Positions 52,292-61,386 are shown, numbered from the stretch's first letter. The stretch is 64,000 bases of DNA from Hymenobacter negativus (GCF_017571495.1 NZ_JAGETZ010000003.1:248001-312000), one strand, 5' to 3'. Notes: generated by a model from the letters alone, not told the origin. Translations and numbers: made by a program.

Positions 52292-54034
52292 ATGATGCAA
52301 ATTGCTGAACCTACCGCTGAGTCGGCTACCGATACCAGCCGTCCGCCGCGCCATTATTTGCCCGAGGATTTTTTGGTGACTGATTGGGCGGCCATTGAGC
52401 CCTTTTTTCAGGAACTGGAAATCCGTCCGTTGAGTTCCGCCACTGAGTTGGAGCGCTGGCTCCTCGACCGCTCCGAGTTGGAGTCGGTGTTGAGCGAGGA
52501 CTTGGCCTGGCGCTACATCCACATGACCTGCGATACGCAGGACCCCGCCCGGTCGGAAGCATTCCAGTATTTCGTGAATGAAGTAGAGCCCCAGGTGGCT
52601 CCTTACGACCACGCCCTCAACGAGAAGATGCTGGCCTCCCAGTACCTTTCTGGGCTTGATGAGCGCCGTTATGGCGTATTCCTGCGTTCGGTGCGGCGGG
52701 CATCGGAAATCTACCGGGCCGAGAACATTCCGCTCAAGACCGATATCAGCACCAAGCAGCAGCAGTACGCTGCTACAGTGGGCGCTATGAATGTAACCAT
52801 CGACGGCCAGGAGTTAACCCTGCCCCAAGCCGCCGACCGTCTCAAAAACCCCGACCGCGCCGTGCGCGAAGCCGCCTACCGCGCCATCCAGGCCCGGCGC
52901 CTGCAGGATGCCAAGCCGCTCGACCAGCTATTTACCGAGCTTATTGGCCTGCGTCATCAGGTTGCGCTGAACGCCGGGTTTGAGAATTTCCGGGACTACA
53001 TGTTTGCCGCCTTGGGCCGGTTCGACTATACCCCGCAGGACTGCTTCAATTTCCACGCGGCCATCCGCGAAACGGTAGTACCCCTGATTGATGACTTCGA
53101 CTTGGAGCGCCGTCAGGACCTGAACCTGCCGGCCCTGCGCCCCTGGGACCTCGACGTAGACCCCAGCGGTCAGCCGCCGTTGCGCCCCTTCGGCACCGGT
53201 GAGGAGTTGCTCGACAAGACCATTACCGTCTTCCAAAACCTCGATTCCTACCTTGGCGACTGCCTGCGTACCATGCGCCAGATGGGCCACCTCGACCTGG
53301 AAAGCCGCAAAGGCAAAGCCCCCGGCGGTTACAACTATCCGCTGGACGAAACCGGCGTGCCGTTCATCTTCATGAATGCCACCAGCTCCCTGCGCGACGT
53401 GGTGACCATGCTGCACGAAGGCGGCCACGCCGTGCACAGCTTCCTCACGCGCGGCCTACCGCTGGGTGCCGACAAGCACCCGCCATCCGAGGTTGCCGAG
53501 CTGGCCTCGATGAGCATGGAGCTGATGAGCATGGACCAGTGGCACGTCTTCTTTCCCGATGCCGACGACCTGCGCCGGGCCAAGAAAACCCACCTCGAAA
53601 GCGTGCTCGAAACCTTCCCGTGGGTAGCTACCATCGATAAGTTTCAGCACTGGGTATACGAGCATCCTACGCACACCGAAGCTGAGCGCCACACCCGCTG
53701 GGTAGAGATTTTCGACGAGTTCAACCAACGTACTGTAGACTGGACTGGTCTGGAAGCCTACAAGCCCTACACTTGGCAGAAGCAACTGCACCTCTATGAA
53801 GTGCCGTTTTATTACATAGAATATGCCATGGCCCAACTCGGTGCCATTGCGGTGTGGCGCAATTTCCGTCAAAACCCTACCGAAGGCTTAGCTGCATATA
53901 AGCGTGCCCTGTCACTGGGTTATACTGCGCCCATTGGCCAGATTTACGCCGCCGCTGGCATTCGCTTCGACTTTAGCACGGAGTACTTACGCACCCTGGC
54001 CGACTTCGTGCGTGAGGAAATGGCTGCGCTCTAA
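52292..54034 (+). CDS. M3-family oligoendopeptidase (PepF-like)
   Basis: 580 aa from ATG 52292 (or the next codon ATG 52295); a longer reading from 52256 lacks merit. The zinc site is HEGGHAVHSF at about 376, with the third ligand Glu in ELASMSMELMS. The substrate-side Tyr/His region is in YNYPLDETGVPFIFMNATSS, with a catalytic-domain end at QLHLYEVPFYYIEYAMAQLG. It is cytosolic and degrades short peptides. Length is normal. It is followed by a strong terminator, so it is probably a single-gene unit. Confidence 0.94.
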   Translation: MMQIAEPTAESATDTSRPPRHYLPEDFLVTDWAAIEPFFQELEIRPLSSATELERWLLDRSELESVLSEDLAWRYIHMTCDTQDPARSEAFQYFVNEVEPQVAPYDHALNEKMLASQYLSGLDERRYGVFLRSVRRASEIYRAENIPLKTDISTKQQQYAATVGAMNVTIDGQELTLPQAADRLKNPDRAVREAAYRAIQARRLQDAKPLDQLFTELIGLRHQVALNAGFENFRDYMFAALGRFDYTPQDCFNFHAAIRETVVPLIDDFDLERRQDLNLPALRPWDLDVDPSGQPPLRPFGTGEELLDKTITVFQNLDSYLGDCLRTMRQMGHLDLESRKGKAPGGYNYPLDETGVPFIFMNATSSLRDVVTMLHEGGHAVHSFLTRGLPLGADKHPPSEVAELASMSMELMSMDQWHVFFPDADDLRRAKKTHLESVLETFPWVATIDKFQHWVYEHPTHTEAERHTRWVEIFDEFNQRTVDWTGLEAYKPYTWQKQLHLYEVPFYYIEYAMAQLGAIAVWRNFRQNPTEGLAAYKRALSLGYTAPIGQIYAAAGIRFDFSTEYLRTLADFVREEMAAL

Positions 54035-54053
54035 CTTGAGCACCTAATTCCTC

Positions 54054-54091
54054 AAAAAGGGGGTTAGCATTAGTGCCAACCCCCTTTTTTA
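54054..54091 (+). terminator. rho-independent terminator of the M3 peptidase
   Basis: AAAAGGGGGTT pairs with AACCCCCTTTT around a loop that adds GCA/TGC pairing, followed by a T run, 20 nt after the stop. Confidence 0.9.
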
Positions 54092-54261
54092 TTTTGAAGT
54101 CATTCTGCCGCCATGTTTGCTGGTGAGGCTGCTCCCGCAATTTCCTGATGTAGGCAGTCATCTATTAAGGATTAAGTCGTCAGGCAGTAGATTTTTGAAT
54201 GACAATCAGTGGTCTTACTACTTGCTACTGAATATTTATAGCTGACCAAGACCGGGCAGAA

Positions 54262-54294
54262 TAAAAAAGCGGCCAGCAATAATGCCAGCCGCTT
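54262..54294 (-). terminator. rho-independent terminator of the 53-aa lipoprotein gene
   Basis: On the minus strand GCGGCTGGC pairs with GCTGGCCGC (one bulge) around ATTATT, followed by TTTTTTA. It lies 14 nt after the stop. Confidence 0.85.
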
Positions 54295-54307
54295 CTCAGA
54301 AAATATT

Positions 54308-54469
54308 TCAGGAATTGCCTCCTGGCTTGGTGCTGCTGCTGGTTGGTGCACCACACTGACCTTTGGGTTTAGGGTCGTGGTCTTTGCGGCACTGGCAGGA
54401 GGCCAAAGTAAGACCGGTGAGCAGCAGGGCCGACAGGAGCAGCCGGGAAAATGTAGTGGTCATGGGCAT
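54308..54469 (-). CDS. small lipoprotein, 53 aa
   Basis: The reading MPMTTTFSRLLLSALLLTGL is followed by TLASCQCRKDHDPKPKGQCG. It is a well-formed lipoprotein signal with lipobox LASC, leaving a mature peptide of only about 29 residues with three cysteines and a Ser/Thr/Gly-rich tail. ATG 54469 or ATG 54463 could serve as start. A convincing terminator 14 nt after the stop supports a real gene. It resembles other very short Bacteroidota lipoproteins of unknown function; it lies 104 nt downstream of another lipoprotein gene. Confidence 0.75.
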   Translation of the reverse strand: MPMTTTFSRLLLSALLLTGLTLASCQCRKDHDPKPKGQCGAPTSSSTKPGGNS

Positions 54470-54573
54470 ATGCTTGGTTGCGAGGTGGCTGGATGATTGA
54501 AGACACCTGAAATGTACGCAGAAAGCAGCTAACTCCGTACCTTATCAATACCCCCAGTTAAACACCACGCAGC

Positions 54574-55191
54574 TCAATTCTGCAGCTCAAACAGGGGCAA
54601 TGGCTTCTGCTCGGCATATTTCCCACCGAGCGTCTGCAATTCGGGCTGATGCAGTTTTAAATATTCGTTGTATTGCTTGACCGCGCGGTCGTATTGCACC
54701 CGAAAAGCCACCACACCCGCATCGAGCTGCTGAATGCCTTCTACAAAATCGCGGGCACTGGCGCTGGGGGCATTGCCATTGGGCGCGGCTACGGGATAGA
54801 GCGCATGCAGCAGGGAGTCCTGAGCCGAGTCGTATTTATCAATCAGGGGCGAGCTGGCCATGGTTTGCTGGTTGTAGCGCAAGCGTGGAAGGCGGGCGCT
54901 GGCGCGCTCCAGACCGGGCAGCTGGGTTTGGTCGGTGCTAGACTGTCCTTTTAGCTCCCGTAGCAACAAGCGCACAATGCCAATCTTCTGGTCGTCGCTG
55001 GCAATCATGTTGCGCCACTTTATATCAACAGAATCACGCAGCACATCGAGCTGGACTTTCACGGCGGCAGCAGAAGCGGGGTTGACGACGGCAGTTTTAG
55101 CGCCGTCGCGCTTGCAAGAAGCGGCACAGGCTGTCAGTGCCAACATAATTACGACAACGGGCTTAAGTGAAAACAGAATGGTGGAGCGCAT
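54574..55191 (-). CDS. hypothetical lipoprotein
   Basis: 205 aa, starting MRSTILFSLKPVVVIMLALT with lipobox LTAC and further Cys in AASCKRDG. The mature part is mostly helical (VKVQLDVLRDSVDIKWRNMI, LDAGVVAFRVQYDRAVKQYN), recalling LemA-type helical periplasmic proteins, but similarity is only in the pattern. I do not recognise a family. Located upstream of the 53-aa lipoprotein on the same strand. Confidence 0.8.
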   Translation of the reverse strand: MRSTILFSLKPVVVIMLALTACAASCKRDGAKTAVVNPASAAAVKVQLDVLRDSVDIKWRNMIASDDQKIGIVRLLLRELKGQSSTDQTQLPGLERASARLPRLRYNQQTMASSPLIDKYDSAQDSLLHALYPVAAPNGNAPSASARDFVEGIQQLDAGVVAFRVQYDRAVKQYNEYLKLHQPELQTLGGKYAEQKPLPLFELQN

Positions 55192-55532
55192 AAAGCAAAA
55201 TTAAAAATCAGGGTGAACAAAGCTAGGGCCAAGCTGCAAACAATAAACAACCCAAACCAGACTTCCGACCAACGTGTAAGGTTCCGACTTTCTTACAACC
55301 AAAAGCGCTTGGCTGTAAAACCATACAATGGAAAGGCCACTCGGACCGTCATTCGGCAACATAAATTTATCCAGCTGTCGATGAGCTGTGAAATGAAAAT
55401 ATTCTTCCCAATAGCTGACTCCTAGTTCATTGAATGGTAAAAAGGACCACCACTTAACTCTTCCTTAATAAACCAAACGGCTGCGGCCGCGTATCTTTGC
55501 TATCGCATAGTCATTTTGTACGCCCAATTTTT
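55192..55532. other. intergenic region, divergent promoters
   Basis: 341 bp, AT-rich, between divergent genes. It holds the -7 box at 55492-55499. A 70-codon reading at 55213-55425 has no protein-like features. Nothing else is seen. Confidence 0.5.
55492..55499 (+). promoter_or_regulatory. -7 box of the LTD surface-protein gene
   Basis: TATCTTTG followed by C matches TAnnTTTG, 33 nt before the ATG. The -33 region lacks a clear TTG. Confidence 0.5.
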
Positions 55533-56699
55533 ATGAATAAACAATACTTTCTGCTTTCCGCGGCACTGTTGCTGACGGGAGCTGCCAAGGCCCAGCAGGG
55601 CACCGAGTTGTTCTTTTCCGAATACGACGAAGGAGCCCACCAGAATGGCGTAAACTACGGCGGTGCTACGAACTCGACCGGTAACGAGCGTGCTCTGGAA
55701 ATCTACAACCCAACGAATGATGTTGTTAACCTTACGCCTTATTCGGTACGCCGCTACTCCAACGGCAGCCTGACGACGGTTGACGAGGAGCGTTTGATGC
55801 GCACCACAGGTGCCAATATTCTGAACGCTCGTGGCGTGTATGTGTATGCGAACGGGGAAGCTTCGCTAAGCTCTATTCGTTCGGTAGCCAGCCAATTCGG
55901 CGCTTTCCCCTACGATGCGATAGGCCCGAACTACATCAACGGTGGTGGAGCTACTAAGGGCAACGTGACTTATTTCAATGGTGATGACGCTGTGGCGCTG
56001 GTGCGCTACCCCAGTGGCACAGCCGGCCAGGGCCCAGGCGTTATTGTCGACCTTATCGGTTGCATCGGTGAGGCGCCGCAGCTTGCTGCCGGTGGCGCGG
56101 GCGGGAACTGGAGCGGTTTCAATCCAATTGATGACACCAGTGCGCCAGTCGTGCACACGTACGTAGCCTCGGCCAACCAGAGCCTGGTCCGTCGTCCTAC
56201 CGTCTCGGGTGGTATCCGTACCAACCCCGGCCCGCAGAACGTGCCAAACATCACACCTCCCGTACGCAGCACGGCTGCCAACGCGTATAACATTGCCGAT
56301 GAGTGGTCGGTGTATAGCTATGCTTTTCCTCCCGGTACCAGCGGTAACGGCTCGGTAGGTGCACAGCTCTACGACCAGTTGGGAAACCACAACGACTACA
56401 TTGGTGCTCACGGTGCTTACCAGACTACCATCACGGCTACGCTGGGCAAGTTCGACGCCAACATCAGCGTATACCCTAACCCCGCCCATGGTACCGCCAC
56501 GGTTGAGATTAAGGATGCCAAAGTTGGTTTGGTAAACGTGCGCAACAGCCTCGGCCAGAACATCAGCGCCCAGGCCAAAGGTCAGGGTCAGGAAAAACTG
56601 ACGCTGGATGTGTCGCGCCTGAAGCCCGGCCTGTACTTCGTAGAAATTTACAGCGCCGACGGCCAGACCAAAATCTATAAGACGCTGATGGTGCAATAA
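55533..56699 (+). CDS. T9SS-secreted lamin-tail-domain protein
   Basis: 388 aa from ATG 55533. The signal peptide is MNKQYFLLSAALLLTGAAKA. The LTD-like domain, about 22-190, begins ELFFSEYDEGAHQNG and contains ALEIYNPTNDVVNLTPYSVR, NARGVYVYANGEA and FNGDDAVALVRYPSG. The last 80 residues are a type A sorting domain (NISVYPNPAHGTATVEI, then LKPGLYFVEIYSADG). It is a smaller relative of the LTD part of the 1207-aa protein at 16.7 kb. LTD plus CTD is frequent among secreted nucleases and surface proteins of this phylum; no nuclease motif is seen here. Confidence 0.9.
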   Translation: MNKQYFLLSAALLLTGAAKAQQGTELFFSEYDEGAHQNGVNYGGATNSTGNERALEIYNPTNDVVNLTPYSVRRYSNGSLTTVDEERLMRTTGANILNARGVYVYANGEASLSSIRSVASQFGAFPYDAIGPNYINGGGATKGNVTYFNGDDAVALVRYPSGTAGQGPGVIVDLIGCIGEAPQLAAGGAGGNWSGFNPIDDTSAPVVHTYVASANQSLVRRPTVSGGIRTNPGPQNVPNITPPVRSTAANAYNIADEWSVYSYAFPPGTSGNGSVGAQLYDQLGNHNDYIGAHGAYQTTITATLGKFDANISVYPNPAHGTATVEIKDAKVGLVNVRNSLGQNISAQAKGQGQEKLTLDVSRLKPGLYFVEIYSADGQTKIYKTLMVQ

Positions 56700-56721
56700 G
56701 CAGCCAGCAGCTAGGAATAGG

Positions 56722-56751
56722 AAAGGAGGGAAGCAATTCCCTCCTTTTTTT
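56722..56751 (+). terminator. rho-independent terminator
   Basis: AAAGGAGGGAA pairs with TTCCCTCCTTT around a 4-nt loop, with a continuing T run, 22 nt after the LTD-protein stop. Confidence 0.92.
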
Positions 56752-56843
56752 ATGGGCGTACTTTTGCGCTCCGCTAAGTAGTGGCAGTTGACTCATGCCC
56801 TCCGTTAGCCAACAACTGACAACGAATAACTGACATCTGAATT

Positions 56844-57872
56844 ATGGCCGACCTCACGCCCCTCACCGCCATTGGCGAATTTGCTCTTATCCGCCGTCTG
56901 CAAGCCGGCATCAGCACGCGCCAGCCCGGCACGGTGCTGGGCATTGGCGACGATGCGGCCATCATCCGCCCCACGGTTGGGGCCGAGCAGGTGATGACGA
57001 CGGATTTGCTGGTTGAAGGCATTCATTTCGACCTCTCGTTTTGCCCGCTCCGGCACCTGGGCTACAAGGCGGTAGCGGTGAACGTATCCGATGTTGCGGC
57101 CATGAATGCCCTGCCTACGCAGCTGGTAGTGGGGATTTCGGCGGGTCCACGCTTCACGGTAGAAGCCATTGAGGAGCTGTATGCCGGCATGCGCCTGGCT
57201 TGCGAAGCTTACAACGTTGACTTAGTGGGCGGCGATACTACGGCCAGCCGGGGTGGCCTCACGCTGGCCGTGACGGTGCTGGGCGAAGCACCGGCCGGCA
57301 CCCTGGCCCGCCGCAGCGGTGGCAAGCCCACCGACCTGCTTTGTGTGAGCGGCGACCTGGGCGCGGCCTTCCTGGGCCTGCAAGTGCTGGAGCGCGAGAA
57401 GCAAGCCTTCCTCGCCGACCCCGATACCCAGCCCGAGCTAGCCAACTACGAATACATCGTGCAGCGCCAGCTCCGGCCCGAGGCCCGGCTCGACATCGTG
57501 CACGAGCTGCGGGAGTTGGGTGTGCAGCCCACCAGCATGATTGATATCTCCGACGGGCTGGCGTCGGAAGTGCTGCACCTGTGCGCGGCGAGCGGAACCG
57601 GTGCCCGTGTATTCACTGAATTCCTGCCCTTGGCCAACCCCACGCTGGAGGCTGCGGCCGAATTCAATCTGGACCCGATTACCTGCGCGCTTAATGGTGG
57701 CGAAGACTATGAGCTGCTGTTCACGGTGCCCGTTACGGACCATGAGAAAATCAAGAACCACCCCGATATCACCATCATCGGCCACCTCACTGACAAAACC
57801 GATGGGGCCAATCTGGTGACAAAAGCTGGTCAGGCCGTGCCACTTCAGGCGCAGGGCTGGACGAGCTTTTAA
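56844..57872 (+). CDS. thiL: thiamine-monophosphate kinase
   Basis: 342 aa of the AIR-synthase-like fold. Metal-binding segments are VLGIGDDAAIIRP near the N-terminus, MTTDLLVEGIHFDL, a VDLVGGDTTASRGGLTLAV stretch and the C-terminal LNGGEDYELLFTV. It phosphorylates thiamine monophosphate to thiamine diphosphate in the cytosol. Length is normal. No other thi genes are nearby; it appears to be a single-gene unit. Confidence 0.95.
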   Translation: MADLTPLTAIGEFALIRRLQAGISTRQPGTVLGIGDDAAIIRPTVGAEQVMTTDLLVEGIHFDLSFCPLRHLGYKAVAVNVSDVAAMNALPTQLVVGISAGPRFTVEAIEELYAGMRLACEAYNVDLVGGDTTASRGGLTLAVTVLGEAPAGTLARRSGGKPTDLLCVSGDLGAAFLGLQVLEREKQAFLADPDTQPELANYEYIVQRQLRPEARLDIVHELRELGVQPTSMIDISDGLASEVLHLCAASGTGARVFTEFLPLANPTLEAAAEFNLDPITCALNGGEDYELLFTVPVTDHEKIKNHPDITIIGHLTDKTDGANLVTKAGQAVPLQAQGWTSF

Positions 57873-58011
57873 CAGCGAGCCGGGCTGCCCGTCAACCTTT
57901 TGGCGGGGCTACCGTTTAGGATGCCGGGCGACGCAAGGCGGGAGTGGCATGCTAATTGTTTCCAGCAGCTTATTCCGCATCGAAATTCCCACTTTATTCA
58001 GCTATTAAGTC

Positions 58012-58521
58012 ATGAAAAAGCTTCCTGTTTTTCTCGCTCTTCTCGTATTACTCACCACCATCCTGAGCAGCCACAGTGCCCAGGCGCAGTGGAGCCCGCA
58101 AGCTAAAGGTGCCGTTATTGGCGGCTTGGGCGGGGCTGCAGCTGGTGCCATCATTAACAAGCGCAACCGGGCTGTGGGTGGTGTAGTGGGTGGCGTGGCC
58201 GGGGGGGCCATCGGCTACGGGGTCGGCAAGCACATCGACAACAAGAAAAAAGAGAAGGCTCGGATTGCCGCTGCTAACCGGGCTGCCGCTGCCCGTGAAG
58301 CGGAATACCGCCGCGCTTTGGCTCGCAGCAACAGCCGCGAAACCGTGGTAAACAAAACCCAGACCGTAGCCGCCCCCGCTAATGCCCTGACAGCAAGCGC
58401 CGCTACAGATTACAACGCTCCGATGCCTGCTACTGCTAACGCCGCCTTCCTGCCTAACCCAGCCTACGGCGACGCCTCGAAGCCGTACTCGACGGAAGAG
58501 TACCGCCGCAAAAGCTGGTAA
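58012..58521 (+). CDS. secreted glycine-zipper protein
   Basis: 169 aa. The signal peptide is MKKLPVFLALLVLLTTILSS with cleavage after AQA. A glycine-zipper hairpin follows (GAVIGGLGGAAAGAIIN, then AVGGVVGGVAGGAIGYGVG), of the YMGG/Gly-zipper type that inserts in or packs against membranes. An Ala/Arg/Lys-rich helix (KEKARIAAANRAAAAREAEY) and a disordered tail complete it. Located in periplasm or outer membrane; function unknown. It is followed by a T-poor stem-loop with CCAAACCCCG/CGGGGTTTGG arms at about 58544-58575. Confidence 0.82.
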   Translation: MKKLPVFLALLVLLTTILSSHSAQAQWSPQAKGAVIGGLGGAAAGAIINKRNRAVGGVVGGVAGGAIGYGVGKHIDNKKKEKARIAAANRAAAAREAEYRRALARSNSRETVVNKTQTVAAPANALTASAATDYNAPMPATANAAFLPNPAYGDASKPYSTEEYRRKSW

Positions 58522-58638
58522 GCAGCCAATTGTGTTAAATTCCAAACCCCGGGCGCCTGCGTTCGGGGTTTGGTCCTTCCAGCCGGTTGCCGTGGGTGAT
58601 GATGCCCACTACCTTTTGTTCACTAATACCCTGGATTT

Positions 58639-59094
58639 ATGAAATCCCTTTTTTGCAGTTTGGTTGTGGCCGTCGCGCTTAGCGCTTGTTCGAAAGCCGA
58701 AGAGGCTGTTAATGTTCAGAAACTGGACCAGGACTTTATCAGTGCCTGGAACAGCCGGGATTCTGGTAAAATCACCGGAATGATGGCCGACGATGTGGCC
58801 TTCGTGCAGGGCAATGCCCACTGGAAAGGCAAAGACGAAGTAGGCCAGAAGTGGGTGAGTGCCACCATTGCCACCATCAGCAACCTCAAAACCAGCGTTT
58901 CCAGCACCGGCACCGATGCCGCCAGCGCCTACGAAGCCGGCACATTTTCGGTGGATGTAGCGCCGTCCGGCCCGGGCCAGCCCGCTGGCTTTGGCGAAGG
59001 CAACTACATTTTTCTCTGGAAAAAAGCGGCCGACAATACCTGGAAGCTGAGCTACGCGCAACTGGAGGATTTGCCGGTGCAGCGCCGGAATTAG
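58639..59094 (+). CDS. DUF4440/SnoaL-like (NTF2-fold) lipoprotein
   Basis: 151 aa, starting MKSLFCSLVVAVALSACSKA with lipobox LSAC. The NTF2-like domain has LDQDFISAWNSRDSGKITGM, VAFVQGNAHWKGKDEV and WKLSYAQLEDLP, typical of DUF4440. Such proteins bind small ligands or are catalytically silent; no catalytic dyad can be assigned. It is followed by a strong terminator. Confidence 0.85.
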   Translation: MKSLFCSLVVAVALSACSKAEEAVNVQKLDQDFISAWNSRDSGKITGMMADDVAFVQGNAHWKGKDEVGQKWVSATIATISNLKTSVSSTGTDAASAYEAGTFSVDVAPSGPGQPAGFGEGNYIFLWKKAADNTWKLSYAQLEDLPVQRRN

Positions 59095-59173
59095 GCACAG
59101 CAGTACGCGCCTGTGAGCGCGTGCTGATAGGGATTATACACCAACAGTGTAATCGCCCGTTACAGATTTCTCG

Positions 59174-59227
59174 GCCCCCGCTGCTTGACCTTTATTCAAT
59201 GAAGGTCCAGCAGCGGGGGCTTTATTT
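59174..59227 (+). terminator. rho-independent terminator
   Basis: GCCCCCGCTGCTTGACCTT (59174-59192) pairs with 59202-59220 with one mismatch, a 19-bp stem with a 9-nt loop, followed by TTTATTT. It is 80 nt after the DUF4440 lipoprotein stop. Confidence 0.88.
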
Positions 59228-59373
59228 GGTTGGTATAGAAGTTAAGTGAAAATCAAATAACGGCCGGAGCAGTTATGCTTACCAGTCATGCCTGAATAGA
59301 CCAGCTAGCCGCCTCAGATAACGCGCCGGTCCATTGGTTTCAAGTAGTGACTTTCCTTCTTTATTCTCCTTCC

Positions 59374-60414
59374 ATGACAACAAAATCTTTTGCTCCGCTC
59401 GCTTTTTCCGTGCTGGACTTAGCTCCCATTGCGGCCGATACCACGCCGACCGATACCTTCCGTCATAGCCTGGACCTGGCGCAACAGGTTGAAAGCCTGG
59501 GTTACACCCGATTCTGGCTTTCTGAGCATCACAACATGGTGAGCGTAGCCAGCGCAGCTCCGGTGGTGCTCATCGGCTACATTGCGGGTGGCACCAGCAC
59601 GTTGCGGGTGGGCTCGGGCGGTATCATGCTGCCCAATCATACCCCGTTGGTTGTAGCCGAGCAGATGGGCACGCTGGCTTCGCTCTACCCGGGCCGTATC
59701 GACCTGGGCTTGGGCCGTGCGCCCGGCTCCGACCAGGTGACGGCGCAGGCCATTCGGGGTGGCCGCTTCGGCGGCGTGCAGGATTTTCCGCGGGACATTC
59801 AGCAGCTCCAGACCTATTTCTCGGCTGCCAACAGCACGGCTACGGTGCGGGCCATTCCAGGCGAAGGGCTGGATATTCCAATTTACGTGTTGGGTTCCAG
59901 CACCGATAGCGCCTATCTGGCTGCCGCGCTGGGCCTGCCGTATGCATTTGCCAGCCATTTTGCGCCGGGGCAGCTGTTTGCGGCGTTGGAGATTTATCGC
60001 CAGAATTTCCGGCCCTCGGCGGCGCTGGCGGCGCCCTATGTCATTGCCTGCGTGAACGTGGTGGCAGCCGATACCGATGCCGAGGCGCAACGCCTGGCCA
60101 CGTCGCTCAAGCAGTTTATGCTGGGCGTTATCAAGGGCCGGCCGGCGCCGCTGCAGCCACCCGTGGAATCGATGGCCGGGCTCTGGGAGCCTGCGCAGCA
60201 GTACGCCGTGGAGCAAATGCTGGCCTATGCCTTCATCGGTAGCAAGGCAGCTATTCAACGGGATATGCAGGAATTTGTAGGCGAAACACAGGTGAACGAA
60301 ATCATGGCCGTTTCTAATATCTTCAGCCACGAGGCGCGGGTTTATTCCTATCGGCTGTTAGCTGAAGTGCTGCGTGGAATTCCCCAACCCCAGACGGAGC
60401 AGTTAGTGGGCTAA
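59374..60414 (+). CDS. LLM-class flavin-dependent oxidoreductase
   Basis: 346 aa from ATG 59374 (MTTKSFAPLAFSVLDLAPIA). A luciferase-like TIM barrel: YTRFWLSEHHNM, LRVGSGGIMLPNHTPLVVAE, then LYPGRIDLGLGRAPGSD. The last is a signature of the short MsnO8/YhbW-like branch. It would use FMNH2 or F420-type cofactors; which one and the substrate are unknown. It stands alone between two terminator/REP regions. Confidence 0.92.
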   Translation: MTTKSFAPLAFSVLDLAPIAADTTPTDTFRHSLDLAQQVESLGYTRFWLSEHHNMVSVASAAPVVLIGYIAGGTSTLRVGSGGIMLPNHTPLVVAEQMGTLASLYPGRIDLGLGRAPGSDQVTAQAIRGGRFGGVQDFPRDIQQLQTYFSAANSTATVRAIPGEGLDIPIYVLGSSTDSAYLAAALGLPYAFASHFAPGQLFAALEIYRQNFRPSAALAAPYVIACVNVVAADTDAEAQRLATSLKQFMLGVIKGRPAPLQPPVESMAGLWEPAQQYAVEQMLAYAFIGSKAAIQRDMQEFVGETQVNEIMAVSNIFSHEARVYSYRLLAEVLRGIPQPQTEQLVG

Positions 60415-60455
60415 GGACTTTGCGAACAAGGCAAGTAAGGGCATCAAAACCAGAA

Positions 60456-60543
60456 CGTCATGCTGAGCCGCCTGAAGCATCTTTACTGCAGAAGCAAATA
60501 ATTACTCTTGCGGTGGAGATGCTACGGCAAGCTCAGCATGACG
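60456..60543. repeat. REP-like inverted repeat
   Basis: Arms 60456-60482 and 60517-60543 are imperfect inverted copies of CGTCATGCTGAGC plus a distal GCATCT, around a 34-nt AT-rich spacer. The CATGACG/CGTCATG core is shared with 8971-9018 and 46367-46388. Confidence 0.8.
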
Positions 60544-60565
60544 CGCTTTTTAAATATTTCTTAAC

Positions 60566-60940
60566 CTAATCCTCCGGATAAGGCACGAACACGAAGTTGG
60601 TGAATTCCTCATCGAGCACGAAAAGGCAGCAGAACTCGTCGGCATCCTTGTAGGTGGCTTTGAAGGCTTCTATGCCGCTTTCGTCGATAATTCCTTGCTG
60701 CACAAACAACTCGAGGTAGCTGGCGAAAACATGCCACTCCAGGTTCAACTCATCAGCATTGACCAGCAGGCCACCGAGGGGCACTTCCTGCTTGGCAAAC
60801 ACGAAAATGGGGTACTGGCTGAAGTCACCTTTGCGAATTTGGGAAGAGGCTTCGGAAAGCGTGTCGCACACCTTCACGAAATCCTTGGTGATGGTGCCGA
60901 GGTACTTGCCGTTCAGTTCGGGGTCGTTGAAGTAGTCCAT
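60566..60940 (-). CDS. hypothetical protein, 124 aa
   Basis: Acidic (many Asp/Glu), with no signal peptide or membrane segment. Strands and helices alternate (KYLGTITKDFVKVCDTLSEA, YPIFVFAKQEVPLGGLLVNA, FCCLFVLDEEFTNFVFVPY), suggesting a small alpha/beta domain. I do not recognise a family, but composition and codon use look like a real cytosolic protein. It ends a minus-strand run rlmD, membrane protein, this gene, with only 8 nt to the membrane-protein stop, so cotranslation is likely. Confidence 0.82.
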   Translation of the reverse strand: MDYFNDPELNGKYLGTITKDFVKVCDTLSEASSQIRKGDFSQYPIFVFAKQEVPLGGLLVNADELNLEWHVFASYLELFVQQGIIDESGIEAFKATYKDADEFCCLFVLDEEFTNFVFVPYPED

Positions 60941-60948
60941 TTATTTAA

Positions 60949-61386
60949 TTATTTCTCTTTTTTGACAATATCTGTCAAACTGACTTTGGACGCTGTTTGA
61001 TTAGGTATCCAGATGGAGCGAAATAAAAATCCAAGCGAAAACCCGTTAATAATTGGGTTGAAAGTGGCTAATTGCTCAATCGGGTTATACCCTCCAAATG
61101 CTCCGCCAAAAGCTAATTTCAAAGTGAAAAATGCTATAACAGCGTAGGCCAGGCCAAAAACTAAACGGCTATTTGTGAGAAATAGCTGCTTAATAAAAGA
61201 GCGTGGAGCTTGCAGAAAAACTATATTAGCTAATAGCGAGATAATTAAAGTAATTGGGCCAATTATTTTAATAGCGACCAAGGCTTGGTTTTTATCCAGT
61301 AGAAAATAGCCAATCCCGTAGATGATAGTAGCTATTATCCAACCAAGAAGGGAAGAAACTAACGCAGCTAATGTGTAATTCTTCAT
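60949..61386 (-). CDS. small four-helix membrane protein, AT-rich gene
   Basis: 145 aa with four hydrophobic segments (LLGWIIATIIYGIGYFLL, IIGPITLIISLLANIVF, VFGLAYAVIAFFTLKLAF, IINGFSLGFLF) and a short basic tail. Codon use is clearly AT-richer than both neighbours, suggesting recent acquisition. It lies 13 nt downstream of rlmD and 8 nt upstream of the 124-aa hypothetical gene. Function unknown. Confidence 0.8.
   Translation of the reverse strand: MKNYTLAALVSSLLGWIIATIIYGIGYFLLDKNQALVAIKIIGPITLIISLLANIVFLQAPRSFIKQLFLTNSRLVFGLAYAVIAFFTLKLAFGGAFGGYNPIEQLATFNPIINGFSLGFLFRSIWIPNQTASKVSLTDIVKKEK

Noticed and set aside
55213..55425. 70-codon reading upstream of the LTD protein
   Set aside because: AT-rich intergenic sequence, no motif, no start context; a promoter box follows.
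58544..58575. Terminator after the glycine-zipper gene
   Set aside because: A good CCAAACCCCG/CGGGGTTTGG stem is present, but no T run follows, so it is recorded only as a stem-loop.
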